A DNA stretch of 63,381 nt from Halothiobacillus sp. GTDB lineage: Bacteria > Pseudomonadota > Gammaproteobacteria > Halothiobacillales > Halothiobacillaceae. The notes under the pieces were generated by a model that had not been told where the DNA came from, ran no database searches, and worked only from the letters and a program-made list of their open reading frames with translations. Where the stretch lies: assembly GCA_020061705.1 (NCBI GenBank), contig JAGUXT010000016.1, positions 1 through 63,381 on the forward strand, given 5' to 3'. Shown piece after piece: positions 39,213 through 49,915 of the stretch. Position 1 is the first letter of the stretch. The number at the start of each line of letters is the position of its first letter. The translations under genes and the position numbers were made by a program.

Positions 39213-41813
39213 ATGAGTACCTCCGTTCATACCACCCGCCTTGTGGATTATCAGCCGCCTGCATGGCGCATTGCGCAGATTGAGCTGACGTTCGAGCTTG
39301 ACCCTGATGCAAGCTATGTTCATGCCGTCATGCAGTTTGAGCGTGTGGGGCAGGACGAGCAGGCGCTGGAGCTTCAGGGGGAATGCCTTGAGCTGGTGCG
39401 TATTGCGTTGGACGGTGCGCCACTGGCGGAGAGCGACTACACCGTGCACGACAAGGGTTTGACCCTGCGTGCTCCCCCGGCGCGGTTTACCCTGAATCTG
39501 AGTACGCGCATTAATCCGGCGGCGAATACCACCGGCATGGGTTTGTATGTTTCCGGCGGGATTCTGGTCACGCAATGCGAGTCGGAAGGCTTCCGCCGCA
39601 TGATGTACAGCCTGGATCGCCCGGATGTGCTCTCGGTGTACACCACGCATCTGATCGCCGATGCGGCGACGTATCCCGTGTTGTTGTCGAATGGCAATCT
39701 GGTCAGCGAGCGCGTGCTGGAGGATGGCCGCACGCAGTCAAGCTGGCACGATCCCTTCCCCAAGCCGAGCTATCTGTTTGCACTGGTGGCAGGTCGTTTG
39801 GGTGTGGTGCGCGAGGATTTTGTCACCATGAGCGGCAAGCCGGTCAGTCTGGAAATTTATGCCGAGCCACGTCATGTGGACAAGCTTGCGCACGCCATGC
39901 AGTCGGTGCACAAGGCCATGCGCTGGGACGAGGACACCTATGGCCGCGAGTACGATCTGGAACGCTTCATGATCGTGGCGGTGGATGATTTCAATGCCGG
40001 GGCGATGGAAAACAAGGGCTTGAACATTTTCAACGCCAGTTATGTGCTGGCGCGCCCTGAGGTGGCCACTGACCTGGATTACGAAGGCATTGAAAGCGTG
40101 GTGGCGCATGAATACTTCCATAACTGGTCCGGCGACCGCGTGACCTGCCGCGACTGGTTCCAGCTTTCGCTCAAGGAAGGCTTTACCGTGTTCCGCGATC
40201 AGGAGTTTTCCGCCGATATGGGCGCGCGTGCCACCAAGCGCATTGCCGATGTCAACGGTCTGCGCACCTGGCAGTTTGCCGAAGATGCCGGCCCGCTGGC
40301 GCATCCGGTGCAGCCTGCGGAGTATCAGGCGATCAGCAATTTCTACACCAGCACGGTGTACAACAAGGGCGCGGAAGTGGTGCGCATGTTGAAGAATCTG
40401 CTCGGTTGGCCGACGTTCCGCCGGGGCAGTGATGTGTATTTTGACCGCCACGATGGTCAGGCGGTGACCATCGAGGAGTTCGTGCGCGCCATGGAAGATG
40501 CGTCCGGGCGCGATTTGAGCCAGTTCCGCCGCTGGTATGTGCAGGCGGGTACGCCGCGCATTGAAGCCTCGGGCGAATACGATGCGGCCTTGCAGCGTTA
40601 CAGCCTGCGCCTGCGTCAGTCCACACCGCCCACGCCCGGCCAGCCGGTCAAGTTGCCCGTGGTGATTCCGCTGGACATGGCCTTGCTCGCGTCCAATGGG
40701 ACGGAGATGGCCGCGCAAGTTCTGGAGCTCAATCAGGAGGAGCAGGTGTTTGTTTTTGAAGGCATTGTCGAGAAGCCGGTGCCTTCCCTGCTGCGCGGTT
40801 TTTCGGCACCGGTGCGGCTTGAATTTGCTTACAGCGATGCCGAGCTGGCGTTTTTGATGGCGCACGATGGCGACGACTTTAATCGTTGGGAGGCCGGGCA
40901 GCGTTTGATGACCACGGTGCTGTTGCGTCTGGTGGCGGATGTGCAGTCCGAGAACGAGCTTGTGCTGGATGAGGGGCTAAGCACGGCATTTGGTCATGCG
41001 CTGCATGACAAAACCCTGAGTGCGCGCATGAAGGCGGATCTGTTGACCGTGCCCAGCGAGGCATGGCTGGCGGAGCAGATGCAGGAGGTTGATCCGCAGG
41101 CCATTCACGATGCGCGCCGCTTTTTGCGTGGCGCCCTGGCGGACGCCTGGGAGGAAAGCTTGCTGGCGGTGTACAGCAGCCAGCAGGAGAGTGGCGAGTA
41201 CCAGGTGACCTCAACGGCCATCGGCGCGCGTCGCCTGAAAAACCTCTGCTTGGGCTTTTTGATGACGCTGGACAACAGTGCGCACCATGCTTTGGCCACG
41301 CATCAGTTCCGTGTCGGCAACAATATGACCGATGTGCTCGCTGCCCTGTTGAGTCTGGCGCATACCGACTGTGCCGACCGTCGCGAGGTGTTGCAGGCGT
41401 TCGAGCAACGCTGGTCGCACGAGCCGCTGGTGATGGATAAGTGGTTTAGCACCCAGGCCAGCAGTCCGTTGCCCGGAACCCTGGATGAGGTGCGCGCGTT
41501 ATTGAAGCATCCGGCGTTCAGCCTGACCAATCCCAACAAGGCGCGTGCACTGATTGGTGGTTTTGCGCGCGGCAACCCGGTGAATTTTCATGCGGTGGAT
41601 GGCTCGGGCTATCGCTTTGTGGCTGAACAAGTGCTGGCACTCGACGCGCTTAATCCTCAGGTTGCTTCGCGCATGGCGGGCGCATTCCAGCAGTGGCGAC
41701 GTTTTGAAGCGCACCGTCGTAGCTTGATGGAGACGACGTTACGCGATCTGGCGGCTCGCTCCAACTTGTCTTCCGAACTGCGCGAAGTTGTGGAACGCAG
41801 TTTGGCAGCCTGA
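39213..41813 (+). CDS. pepN: Aminopeptidase N (M1 metallopeptidase)
   Basis: An 866-aa zinc aminopeptidase removing N-terminal residues from peptides in the cytoplasm. The substrate-recognition motif GAMENKG lies near residue 260, followed by the zinc site HEYFHNW and the downstream glutamate in LKEGFTVFRDQEFS. The C-terminal DUF3458 domains are complete. Length matches E. coli PepN (870 aa). Confidence 0.97.
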   Translation: MSTSVHTTRLVDYQPPAWRIAQIELTFELDPDASYVHAVMQFERVGQDEQALELQGECLELVRIALDGAPLAESDYTVHDKGLTLRAPPARFTLNLSTRINPAANTTGMGLYVSGGILVTQCESEGFRRMMYSLDRPDVLSVYTTHLIADAATYPVLLSNGNLVSERVLEDGRTQSSWHDPFPKPSYLFALVAGRLGVVREDFVTMSGKPVSLEIYAEPRHVDKLAHAMQSVHKAMRWDEDTYGREYDLERFMIVAVDDFNAGAMENKGLNIFNASYVLARPEVATDLDYEGIESVVAHEYFHNWSGDRVTCRDWFQLSLKEGFTVFRDQEFSADMGARATKRIADVNGLRTWQFAEDAGPLAHPVQPAEYQAISNFYTSTVYNKGAEVVRMLKNLLGWPTFRRGSDVYFDRHDGQAVTIEEFVRAMEDASGRDLSQFRRWYVQAGTPRIEASGEYDAALQRYSLRLRQSTPPTPGQPVKLPVVIPLDMALLASNGTEMAAQVLELNQEEQVFVFEGIVEKPVPSLLRGFSAPVRLEFAYSDAELAFLMAHDGDDFNRWEAGQRLMTTVLLRLVADVQSENELVLDEGLSTAFGHALHDKTLSARMKADLLTVPSEAWLAEQMQEVDPQAIHDARRFLRGALADAWEESLLAVYSSQQESGEYQVTSTAIGARRLKNLCLGFLMTLDNSAHHALATHQFRVGNNMTDVLAALLSLAHTDCADRREVLQAFEQRWSHEPLVMDKWFSTQASSPLPGTLDEVRALLKHPAFSLTNPNKARALIGGFARGNPVNFHAVDGSGYRFVAEQVLALDALNPQVASRMAGAFQQWRRFEAHRRSLMETTLRDLAARSNLSSELREVVERSLAA

Positions 41814-41921
41814 CGGACCTGAGACGATCTGGCTGCCTGCAGATTGAAAGCCAAACGCAGGCGGTGTACTGTGCGCGGCCTGCCCGCTTTAAGTTGATAA
41901 ACAAAACAGAAGGAGTCCACC

Positions 41922-42158
41922 ATGACAGTTGATCATCACGATCTTGCCCACGAATTTCCTGAGCACAAGGAACGCATTCATCATATGAAGATGGAAAACG
42001 CGCACTTTGCCAAGCAGTTTGATGCTTATCACGTTGTGAATAATGAAATTGAAGTGCTGGAAAATAACGAGTCTCCAGTCGCGGATGAAACCCTGGAAGA
42101 GCTGAAGAAGCAGCGTTTGGCACTGAAGGATGAGCTTTATTCCATGTTGACGGCGTAA
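41922..42158 (+). CDS. YdcH-like DUF465 small protein
   Basis: A 78-aa helical protein. The DUF465 pattern is clear: a segment HLAHEFPEHKERIHHMK-like at the start (DLAHEFPEHKERIHHM), then NAHFAKQFDAYHVVNNEI and a final LKKQRLALKDELYSML. Family members are small cytoplasmic hairpin proteins of unknown role. A strong AAGGAG precedes the ATG, and a terminator follows at 42196. Confidence 0.88.
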   Translation: MTVDHHDLAHEFPEHKERIHHMKMENAHFAKQFDAYHVVNNEIEVLENNESPVADETLEELKKQRLALKDELYSMLTA

Positions 42159-42195
42159 TTTTTCGAGGTGCCCTTTCGTCGGGTCTTTTGAAATT

Positions 42196-42221
42196 AAGGT
42201 CGCGTGATGCGACCTTTTTTA
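42196..42221 (+). terminator. Intrinsic terminator after the DUF465 gene
   Basis: AAGGTCGC (42196-42203) pairs with GCGACCTT (42209-42216) around 5 bases, followed by TTTT. It overlaps the stop codon of the convergent gene at 42219. Confidence 0.9.
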
Positions 42222-42806
42222 TTGCCCATTCGTCAGGCAGATTATTTGGCATTCCGGCGGGTGAGGGAGCAGGGAGACAAGCTCATCCAGCGAACCTTCA
42301 AAGCATCCCGCTTGGTCTTGGCTGTGGCAGAGGCGCGAGGGAATACCCCAATCTTCTAACAGTGGGATAGCGGCAATCACGCCATCCGGCATACCGTCGA
42401 GTAAAAAGCGCGAGGGTTGGGGGCGGAAAGGTAGCGGCTCCGTCAATTGATAGAGCGCGAGAGTGCTTGCCGGGGTCTGTCGCCGCGTGGAGCAAAGATG
42501 GATAAGGGTCGCAAGCGCGATTCCGTCGGCAAGGATGAGGGCGGGCTGACTGGGTACAAGGTTGATGCGTTCGCCCGTGCTGCCAGCGAGCTTGAGGCTG
42601 GATTCGGCTTGAACGCACGAGCTTAGAGCTTCAAGCTGCCCCGAATGCGTGTGCAGCATGGGGTAGAGCAGGCTGCCGTCATGCAGTCGCAAAAGTTCGC
42701 CGGGCAGGGGGGCAGGGTGTGTCTTTGGCCAACGCAGACTGATTTGCGTGAAGGCTCCGAGCGCACGCTGCGCAAGAATCGGCAGTTCGATGAACTCAGA
42801 CTTCAC
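42219..42806 (-). CDS. Ferredoxin-reductase/PyrK-like protein without clear cofactor motifs
   Basis: About 195 aa. The C-terminal part (ALILADGIALATLIHLC, IAAIPLLEDWGIPSRLC, AGCFEGSLDELVSLL) resembles the NAD domain and final loop of ferredoxin-reductase/dihydroorotate dehydrogenase electron-transfer proteins. The usual FAD RxYS motif and the four iron-sulfur cysteines of PyrK are not seen, so catalytic electron transfer is doubtful. The GTG at 42806 overlaps the upstream hydrolase gene by 11 bp; an earlier start inside that gene cannot be excluded. The tight overlap suggests the two are made together. Confidence 0.55.
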   Translation of the reverse strand: MKSEFIELPILAQRALGAFTQISLRWPKTHPAPLPGELLRLHDGSLLYPMLHTHSGQLEALSSCVQAESSLKLAGSTGERINLVPSQPALILADGIALATLIHLCSTRRQTPASTLALYQLTEPLPFRPQPSRFLLDGMPDGVIAAIPLLEDWGIPSRLCHSQDQAGCFEGSLDELVSLLPHPPECQIICLTNGQ

Positions 42807-43608
42807 AAGGCAGTTGTTCGTGGCGATTGTGCAAAAAATTCCGCAGCGCCTTGAGGAAAGCATCGGGTGTTTCAATGTGCGGCCAGTGGTGTGCCAGCGG
42901 CAGACTAAGGACACAGGCGTGCGGGAAACTTTTGCGGATCAGGCCAAGATCGGCATCGCGCACATAGTCGGAGTGCCCACCGCGAATGAATAGCGCGGGT
43001 CCCGCGTAGAGGCGGTCGAGAAAGGGCATGGCGTTGAGATCGTCGTAAGCCATTTCCAGGGTCGGCAGGTTGATGCGCCAGTGCAATTGACCCGAGCCAT
43101 CGCGCGTAAGGTTGGTGAGCAAAAAATCGCGTACTTCAGGATTAGGCAGACGCTGGCTCATCCATGCGCTGGCTTCTGCGCGCGAGCGCAAACTATGGAG
43201 CGGCAAGTTATTCATGGCGGAAAAAAGCTCATGATGTAACGGCGCGTAAGCACGCGGGGCAATATCCACCACGGTAAGGCTTTGCACGCGATCAGAGGCA
43301 CGGCTGGCCAGCAGCATGGCTGTTTTTCCGCCAAGCGAGTGGCCAAGGATGTGGGCTTGCTCAAGTTTGAGCTGATCCATCAATCCCAGAGTGTCGTTGA
43401 CCATATCGGCATAATGATGCGATGGGCTATGCGGCGAGGCACCATGGTTGCGCAAATCAGGCAAAATGACTTGCCAGCGCCCATGAACAGTGTTGTTGGG
43501 GTTTGCCAGGTTCGCAGCGATTGAGCGCCAGTTGGCCGAGGAGCCAAACAGGCCGTGCAGGATAATGAGCGGTTCCCCTTGCCCCATGGTTTCGTAATGC
43601 AGCTTCAA
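42796..43608 (-). CDS. Alpha/beta hydrolase, YbfF-like esterase
   Basis: A 270-aa serine hydrolase. The oxyanion segment is IILHGLFGSSANW; the nucleophile serine is in GHSLGGK; an aspartate follows near the end of the fold (GGHSDYV) and the catalytic histidine lies in AHHWPHIETP. It resembles YbfF and haloperoxidase-like esterases; the substrate is unknown. It is divergent from the PleD-like gene and overlaps the PyrK-like gene downstream. Confidence 0.88.
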   Translation of the reverse strand: MKLHYETMGQGEPLIILHGLFGSSANWRSIAANLANPNNTVHGRWQVILPDLRNHGASPHSPSHHYADMVNDTLGLMDQLKLEQAHILGHSLGGKTAMLLASRASDRVQSLTVVDIAPRAYAPLHHELFSAMNNLPLHSLRSRAEASAWMSQRLPNPEVRDFLLTNLTRDGSGQLHWRINLPTLEMAYDDLNAMPFLDRLYAGPALFIRGGHSDYVRDADLGLIRKSFPHACVLSLPLAHHWPHIETPDAFLKALRNFLHNRHEQLPCEV

Positions 43609-43775
43609 AGACGTGTCCGGTAACGTGCAACGCCGTGAACCGTAGCTTGTGTGTGGTGTTGCGTCAATGCGTCAAAACATGGAAATTTTTTTCCTGCGGT
43701 GTATTTCGGACGAGCGAAAAATGTACGATGCTTGCCAGCGTGGTTTAGCAAAATAAAAACAGCCGGAGTTTCCAA

Positions 43776-45104
43776 GTGTCAGCATCTCAAGATTTGGTGG
43801 TCGGTTTGAATATGCCTGCGGCGAGCAATCAACAATTTGCTTTATTAGTTTCGCTTGATCGTGCTGCGCGTGACGTGATGCGTACTGCGTGTCGTCAAGC
43901 GGGTTATCAATCGCTGGATTGCCCCAATTTTGCCGACGCGGTGGCGATGGCGGGTGAGGTTGGGGTTACCGTGTGCTGTATTGCCGCTTCAGCGACCAAT
44001 TCCGGCCTATGTCAGTTGATTAAGGAGCTGCGCGAGGCGCTGATTGATGGCGCGCCGATTTTGATGATGTCGGCAATGAGCGACATACCACAGCAAGTCG
44101 AGTCATTGTTTTTATGTGGCGTGACCGAGGTGTTTGCGCCGACGGCACCGGAGATTTTGACGAACTACCTCATCAACCGGGATACGGAACGGGTCGGCCC
44201 GCATGGTCAGCATATTTATGGCAAGCAGGTGCTGTTGGTTGAGGACTCGACTACGGTGGCTTTTGTGGTGCGTAAAACCCTGCTGGAGCACGGCTTGATG
44301 GTTGATTGGGAACGTAGCGCGGAAGATGGTCTGGAAAGTCTGAAGCATAAAAAATACGATCTACTGATTACCGATCTAGTGCTTGATGGTGAAATGAGTG
44401 GTGTGGCCTTGGTGAGCCACTTGCGCCAGTCCGGGTACAGTGAGTACGCGCTACCGATTTTGGCGATGACTGGATTTGATGAGCGTTCGCGCCGACGCGA
44501 GCTGTTCCGTTTGGGCGTGAATGATTATGTGGTCAAGCCGGTGCTCGAAGAGGAGCTGATCGTGCGCACACGTAATTTGATTATTGCCAACCGCCTGGCC
44601 ATCCGGGTGGAAGCGCAACATGCACGCATCAAAATGCTGGAGTCGAGCGATGCTCTAACCGGTGTGTGCAATCGACGCATGTTGTTTAATATGAGTGAAA
44701 AATACCTTGCCACGGCACGGCGCACCAAGGGTGTGTTTAGTCTGGTATTGGTCGAAATGCGTGGCGTGGATGAGGTGGTGGCGCAATACGGCAGTGACGC
44801 GGGAGATGAGGTATTGAGCGATTGCGCCCGCGCCATGCGCCAAGTGGCGCGTTCCAGTGACATCGTGGCGAGAGTCGGCGATGCGCGTTTTGCTGTTGCT
44901 TTGCCATACTGTGCCGCAGTGGATGCCCCCGGTGTTGGAGAGCGTTACCGCCGTGTTTTGAGTGGCCAGAAGCCCTTTGGTATGCCGCTCAGTGTTGGCG
45001 TGGGGACGGCAGCTTTTGATGCGGTGCACGATAGCGATTTCGATCACCTCTTTGGCCGCGCCTTGCGAATGCTTGAGCGTGATAGCGCCGCTGTTCCGGC
45101 TTAA
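43776..45104 (+). CDS. PleD-like response regulator with degenerate GGDEF domain
   Basis: A 442-aa protein. The first receiver-like domain (residues 20 to about 135) lacks the phospho-aspartate (CCIAASAT at that strand). The second (150-270) keeps its acidic pair E156/D157, phospho-acceptor D200 (LLITDLVLDG) and K254 (YVVKPV). The C-terminal GGDEF-like domain (290-435) reads GDARF at residues 368-372 in place of GGDEF, so diguanylate cyclase activity is unlikely; it may bind partner or ligand instead. GTG start, preceded by CCGGAG. No histidine kinase is adjacent. Confidence 0.85.
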   Translation: MSASQDLVVGLNMPAASNQQFALLVSLDRAARDVMRTACRQAGYQSLDCPNFADAVAMAGEVGVTVCCIAASATNSGLCQLIKELREALIDGAPILMMSAMSDIPQQVESLFLCGVTEVFAPTAPEILTNYLINRDTERVGPHGQHIYGKQVLLVEDSTTVAFVVRKTLLEHGLMVDWERSAEDGLESLKHKKYDLLITDLVLDGEMSGVALVSHLRQSGYSEYALPILAMTGFDERSRRRELFRLGVNDYVVKPVLEEELIVRTRNLIIANRLAIRVEAQHARIKMLESSDALTGVCNRRMLFNMSEKYLATARRTKGVFSLVLVEMRGVDEVVAQYGSDAGDEVLSDCARAMRQVARSSDIVARVGDARFAVALPYCAAVDAPGVGERYRRVLSGQKPFGMPLSVGVGTAAFDAVHDSDFDHLFGRALRMLERDSAAVPA

Positions 45105-45174
45105 AAATCTGTACGATACCCCTCCCTAATTCTCAAAGGGGAGATGAAACCGGCGGGATGGCAAACAAGCTCTC

Positions 45175-45338
45175 AACCCGAATGTTTCATAAATTACACC
45201 CGCCCTCGCTGGTCTCTTGTCCGTACAAGGAATTTTCCTCAGTCGACCTTATAGCCCGATACGGCGCTTCTTCGGAAAACCCCTTGTACGAACAATATCC
45301 TGCGCGATCATCGCGCGAATTCATGAAACATTCGGGTT
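45175..45338. mobile_element. 164-bp nested inverted-repeat element (MITE-like)
   Basis: The ends are a perfect 16-bp inverted repeat: AACCCGAATGTTTCAT (45175-45190) and ATGAAACATTCGGGTT (45323-45338). A second pair inside is CTTGTCCGTACAAGG (45216-45230) and CCTTGTACGAACAA (45282-45295), and a small hairpin lies at 45302-45317. The whole could fold into one long hairpin. No transposase frame is present. It lies just upstream of the groES promoter. Confidence 0.75.
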
Positions 45339-45378
45339 AAAAATCCTGCGCTCAAAAAGGGATGATGTAGTTCTGGGG

Positions 45379-45404
45379 CTTGAAATTCATTTTTGTCGCC
45401 CTAT
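45379..45404 (+). promoter_or_regulatory. sigma32-like promoter of groESL
   Basis: CTTGAAA (45379-45385), 13 bases, then CCCTAT (45399-45404) resembles the heat-shock consensus CTTGAAA-N13-17-CCCCATNT. The same bases allow a sigma70 reading: TTGAAA (45380), 16 bases, TATGCT (45402-45407). Confidence 0.6.
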
Positions 45405-45406
45405 GC

Positions 45407-45433
45407 TTAGCACTCGAATGTGCTGAGTGCTAA
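45407..45433 (+). promoter_or_regulatory. CIRCE operator (HrcA site)
   Basis: A perfect CIRCE: TTAGCACTC, nine bases, GAGTGCTAA. HrcA binds it to repress chaperonin genes. It begins within the likely -10 region and lies 47 bases ahead of the groES start. Confidence 0.97.
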
Positions 45434-45480
45434 TTCTTGGTGCATTACGTCCCCATAATTTTTTAAGTGGAGTTGAACTC

Positions 45481-45768
45481 ATGAAGATTCGTCCTTTGCA
45501 TGACCGCGTGCTGATCAAGCGCGTTGAAGAAGAATTGACCACCGCCAGCGGCATCGTTCTGCCCGGCAGTGCGGCTGAAAAGCCCAACCGTGGCGAAATC
45601 ATTGCGGCCGGCCCTGGCAAGTCAAATGAAAAGGGCGAAATTCGCCCGATCGGCGTCAAAGTAGGCGAGCAGGTGCTGTTTGGTCAGTACGCTGGCACCA
45701 AGGTCAAAGTTGACGGCGAAGAGCTGCTGATGATGGGTGAAGACGACATTCTTGCTGTCATCGAATAA
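45481..45768 (+). CDS. groES: Co-chaperonin GroES
   Basis: A 95-aa 10-kDa co-chaperonin that caps GroEL. It begins [18 protein letters not shown], has the mobile loop ([18 protein letters not shown]), and ends DDILAVIE. The ATG at 45481 has GTGGAG upstream. It is followed 51 bp later by groEL. Dual control by CIRCE and a sigma32-like promoter is likely. Confidence 0.98.
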   Translation: MKIRPLHDRVLIKRVEEELTTASGIVLPGSAAEKPNRGEIIAAGPGKSNEKGEIRPIGVKVGEQVLFGQYAGTKVKVDGEELLMMGEDDILAVIE

Positions 45769-47454
<1,686 letters not shown>

Positions 47455-47504
47455 TGCCGCTCGGATAGATTGCCTATCCTGATGTGCCCTTGATGTAATT
47501 TTAG

Positions 47505-47528
47505 CCCCGCTTTGAGCGGGGTTTTTTT
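47505..47528 (+). terminator. Intrinsic terminator after groEL
   Basis: CCCCGC (47505-47510) and GCGGGG (47516-47521) pair around TTTGA, followed by seven T. Confidence 0.93.
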
Positions 47529-47595
47529 ATGTGTTTCGCATTGGGGTGAATCTTGGAGTAGGCTAAAGACGCACTTGAACGAAGGAGGTAGGATC

Positions 47596-48024
47596 ATGAA
47601 AACTTGGGTCGTTGTTGCTGATGCGGCGCGTGCGCGCGTGTTTGAAGTTGATGGAAAAACGAAGGCGATTGCGGAGGTTATGGATCTGAGTCATCCAGCC
47701 TCGTTACAGCACGCGAGCGAGATGGCGAGTGATGCGCCGGGCATGAGTAGCGTCAAGGGAATGCCGAGTAAATTCGGTATGGAGGAGATTGTCTCTCCCA
47801 AAGAGGAAGAGGCGATCCGTTTTGCCAAACAGGTCGCCGAAGCCTTGCAGGCTGGCCTTGCTGATTACGAGCGTTTGTACTTGATTGCTGCGCCACATTT
47901 CCTTGGCTTGTTACGTAAGGACTTGGACAAGGCGGTGCAAGCGAAGGTCGTCAAGGAGATTGACAAAGACCTTACGAAGCACACGCTTGAAGACATTTGC
48001 ACCCATTTTCCAGAGTTGTTGTGA
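47596..48024 (+). CDS. Host attachment protein family (PF10116-like)
   Basis: A 142-aa protein. The start (MKTWVVVADAARARVFEVDG) and later YLIAAPHFLGLLRKDLD match the host-attachment family first described from plant-associated bacteria; the fold is eRF1-domain-like. A near-perfect AAGGAGGT ribosome binding site precedes the ATG at 47596. Real function unclear; the family name does not prove a role in attachment. Confidence 0.82.
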   Translation: MKTWVVVADAARARVFEVDGKTKAIAEVMDLSHPASLQHASEMASDAPGMSSVKGMPSKFGMEEIVSPKEEEAIRFAKQVAEALQAGLADYERLYLIAAPHFLGLLRKDLDKAVQAKVVKEIDKDLTKHTLEDICTHFPELL

Positions 48025-48495
48025 TCTGGCAGGCTGCTGAGGAATGCTATACCAGCAACCATTTCATAATTCTTCTGCATGAATTGCTGCGCGATTTACT
48101 TTGTAAAATCACGTTTTTTTTTATGTTCGACCAAAATTTTCAAAGCCGTCCGTGAGTATTTATTGGTTTGAAGCCCGCTTGCTCGGATACGTTTGATGGT
48201 TTTAGATATATCCGGTGGGTTTTATGATAACTCATATTTAAGCTTAATTTCTTAAAAATCAATAGCTTGATGTTTAATCTTTGGGCTATCAAGATATTGA
48301 TGACCGAATAAATAAAGTCGATTTTGATGGTTTTTATGCGACCTGTGTTGTATTTATGCGAATGCTTGATTTTGACTTTTTACACCAAGCGCGCAAAATC
48401 CTCAGCGCTTCCCCGAATAGGGGTTCTCTGTAATGGAGAAAAAAATTGATGATTGATAAAACTAATGGGCATATTGTCCCCAAGGAGTACACGGC
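48025..48495. other. AT-rich intergenic region ahead of the FadL-like gene
   Basis: 471 bases without a convincing gene or RNA. It is distinctly AT-rich, with many T runs. A small CCCCGAATAGGGG hairpin lies near 48413-48425. It most likely carries the promoter and regulatory sites for the porin gene; I see no clear consensus site. Confidence 0.5.
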
Positions 48496-49767
48496 ATGAT
48501 GGTAGTTATGAAGCGTTCAATGATTTCTATGGGCATCGCAGCCATTCTGGCAAGCCCTGCTTATGCAACCAACGGCATGAGTCTGGAAGGTTATGGTGCG
48601 AAATCTGCCGCGATGGGTGGAACATCCATGGCGTATGACGTCGGCAACTCCGGCATGATGGGTAACCCGGCGACCTTGGGATTGCGCAAGCAAGGCAATA
48701 ACTTCGGTCTTGGTGTCACCGTGCTTCAGCCTGATGTGAATGCGAGCATTCCAGCCTACGGCATGAGCTCGGATTCTGAGGGAACCTCGTATTTGATGCC
48801 GTCCATTTCTTTTATCCGTAAGGATGGTGATTTTACCTACGGTGTGGGTGTCTTCGCGCAGGGTGGTATGGGTACCGATTATCCTGGAACCAGCTTCCTG
48901 TCGGGTGGAACTGGCTTGCCGCAAATGTCACAGGTCGGCTTCGGTCGTTTGATGTTCCCCGTGGCCTACCAGGCGACTAAGGAACTGAGTGTTGCTGCAC
49001 AGATTGATTACATCTGGGCGAGCATGGATCTGCAAATGCTGCAAATGGATCCCATGGGCAATGGTGGCTACGTCAATGTTAAAGATGACAGTGACTTCAC
49101 CGGGCAAATGACGGGTGATGGCTTTGCGTTCAAGTTGGGTGCGGTTTATCAGTTCAACAAGGAATTTTCTGTGGGTGCGACCTACCACAGTGAGTCGAAC
49201 CTGGATGATCTTACGGGCAGCGGCACAATCACGCCGTTTATGGGTGGTATGACACCGGGCGCGTTTCCCGCCAATTATACGGTTGTCGACTTCCAATGGC
49301 CGGCAACCTGGGGCGTCGGTATGGCGTGGAATGTGACACCTGAGCTTCTGCTTGCAGCCGACATCAAGCAGTTGATGTGGTCACAAACCATGGCGGATTT
49401 CACTCTGACCACGGACATCCCAGGGATGGGCGCGCAAACTCAGTCCATGCCGCAAAACTGGGATAACCAGACTGTGTATTCGATTGGTGCGCAATACAAG
49501 ATTGACCCGGCAGTAGCTCTGCGTATTGGCTACAACTATGGCAAAAACCCAGTGCCCGATAACACGCTGAACCCACTGTTCCCGGCGATTACCGAAAGCC
49601 ACTTCACCTTCGGTGCAGGCTGGCAGATTGACAAGGCCAACAGCTTGGCAATTGCCTTTACCTATGCGCCTGAAGTCACGCAAACCATGACCAATCCAAT
49701 GGCTCCGCCCATTGAGATGTCGCATAGCCAGACTTTGTGGCGCTTGAACTATGCCTACAGCTTCTAA
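48496..49767 (+). CDS. FadL/OmpP1-family outer-membrane transporter
   Basis: A 423-aa outer-membrane beta-barrel. A signal peptide ends about residue 25 (LASPAYA). The mature N-terminus TNGMSLEGYGAKSAAMGGTS is the FadL hatch signature, and the sequence ends in an aromatic residue (YAYSF), as barrel proteins do. Members take up long-chain fatty acids or other hydrophobic compounds. The ATG at 48496 has AAGGAG with 8-base spacing. Substrate unknown. Confidence 0.9.
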   Translation: MMVVMKRSMISMGIAAILASPAYATNGMSLEGYGAKSAAMGGTSMAYDVGNSGMMGNPATLGLRKQGNNFGLGVTVLQPDVNASIPAYGMSSDSEGTSYLMPSISFIRKDGDFTYGVGVFAQGGMGTDYPGTSFLSGGTGLPQMSQVGFGRLMFPVAYQATKELSVAAQIDYIWASMDLQMLQMDPMGNGGYVNVKDDSDFTGQMTGDGFAFKLGAVYQFNKEFSVGATYHSESNLDDLTGSGTITPFMGGMTPGAFPANYTVVDFQWPATWGVGMAWNVTPELLLAADIKQLMWSQTMADFTLTTDIPGMGAQTQSMPQNWDNQTVYSIGAQYKIDPAVALRIGYNYGKNPVPDNTLNPLFPAITESHFTFGAGWQIDKANSLAIAFTYAPEVTQTMTNPMAPPIEMSHSQTLWRLNYAYSF

Positions 49768-49777
49768 GTGAGTGGCT

Positions 49778-49809
49778 CTGCCGCTTGATGTATAGACATC
49801 TAGCGGCAG
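49778..49809. repeat. Hairpin after the FadL-like gene
   Basis: CTGCCGCT and AGCGGCAG pair, with GATGT/ACATC extending the stem after one mismatch. There is no T tract, so it is probably an mRNA 3' structure or repeat rather than a terminator. Confidence 0.6.
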
Positions 49810-49862
49810 CAACATCTTGGCACTGAGCATTTTGATGTGTTGAGTTTTGCCTGAATCAAGTT

Positions 49863-49889
49863 AAGAGCGGATTATTCCGCTCTTTTTTT
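49863..49889 (+). terminator. Intrinsic terminator between the FadL-like gene and the next gene
   Basis: AAGAGCGGA (49863-49871) and TCCGCTCTT (49876-49884) pair around TTAT, followed by a T run. It lies only 27 bases before the next start codon, so the downstream gene would need transcription starting within or through it. Confidence 0.9.
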
Positions 49890-49915
49890 ATTCCCGATGT
49901 TTCTGGAGAAAAATA

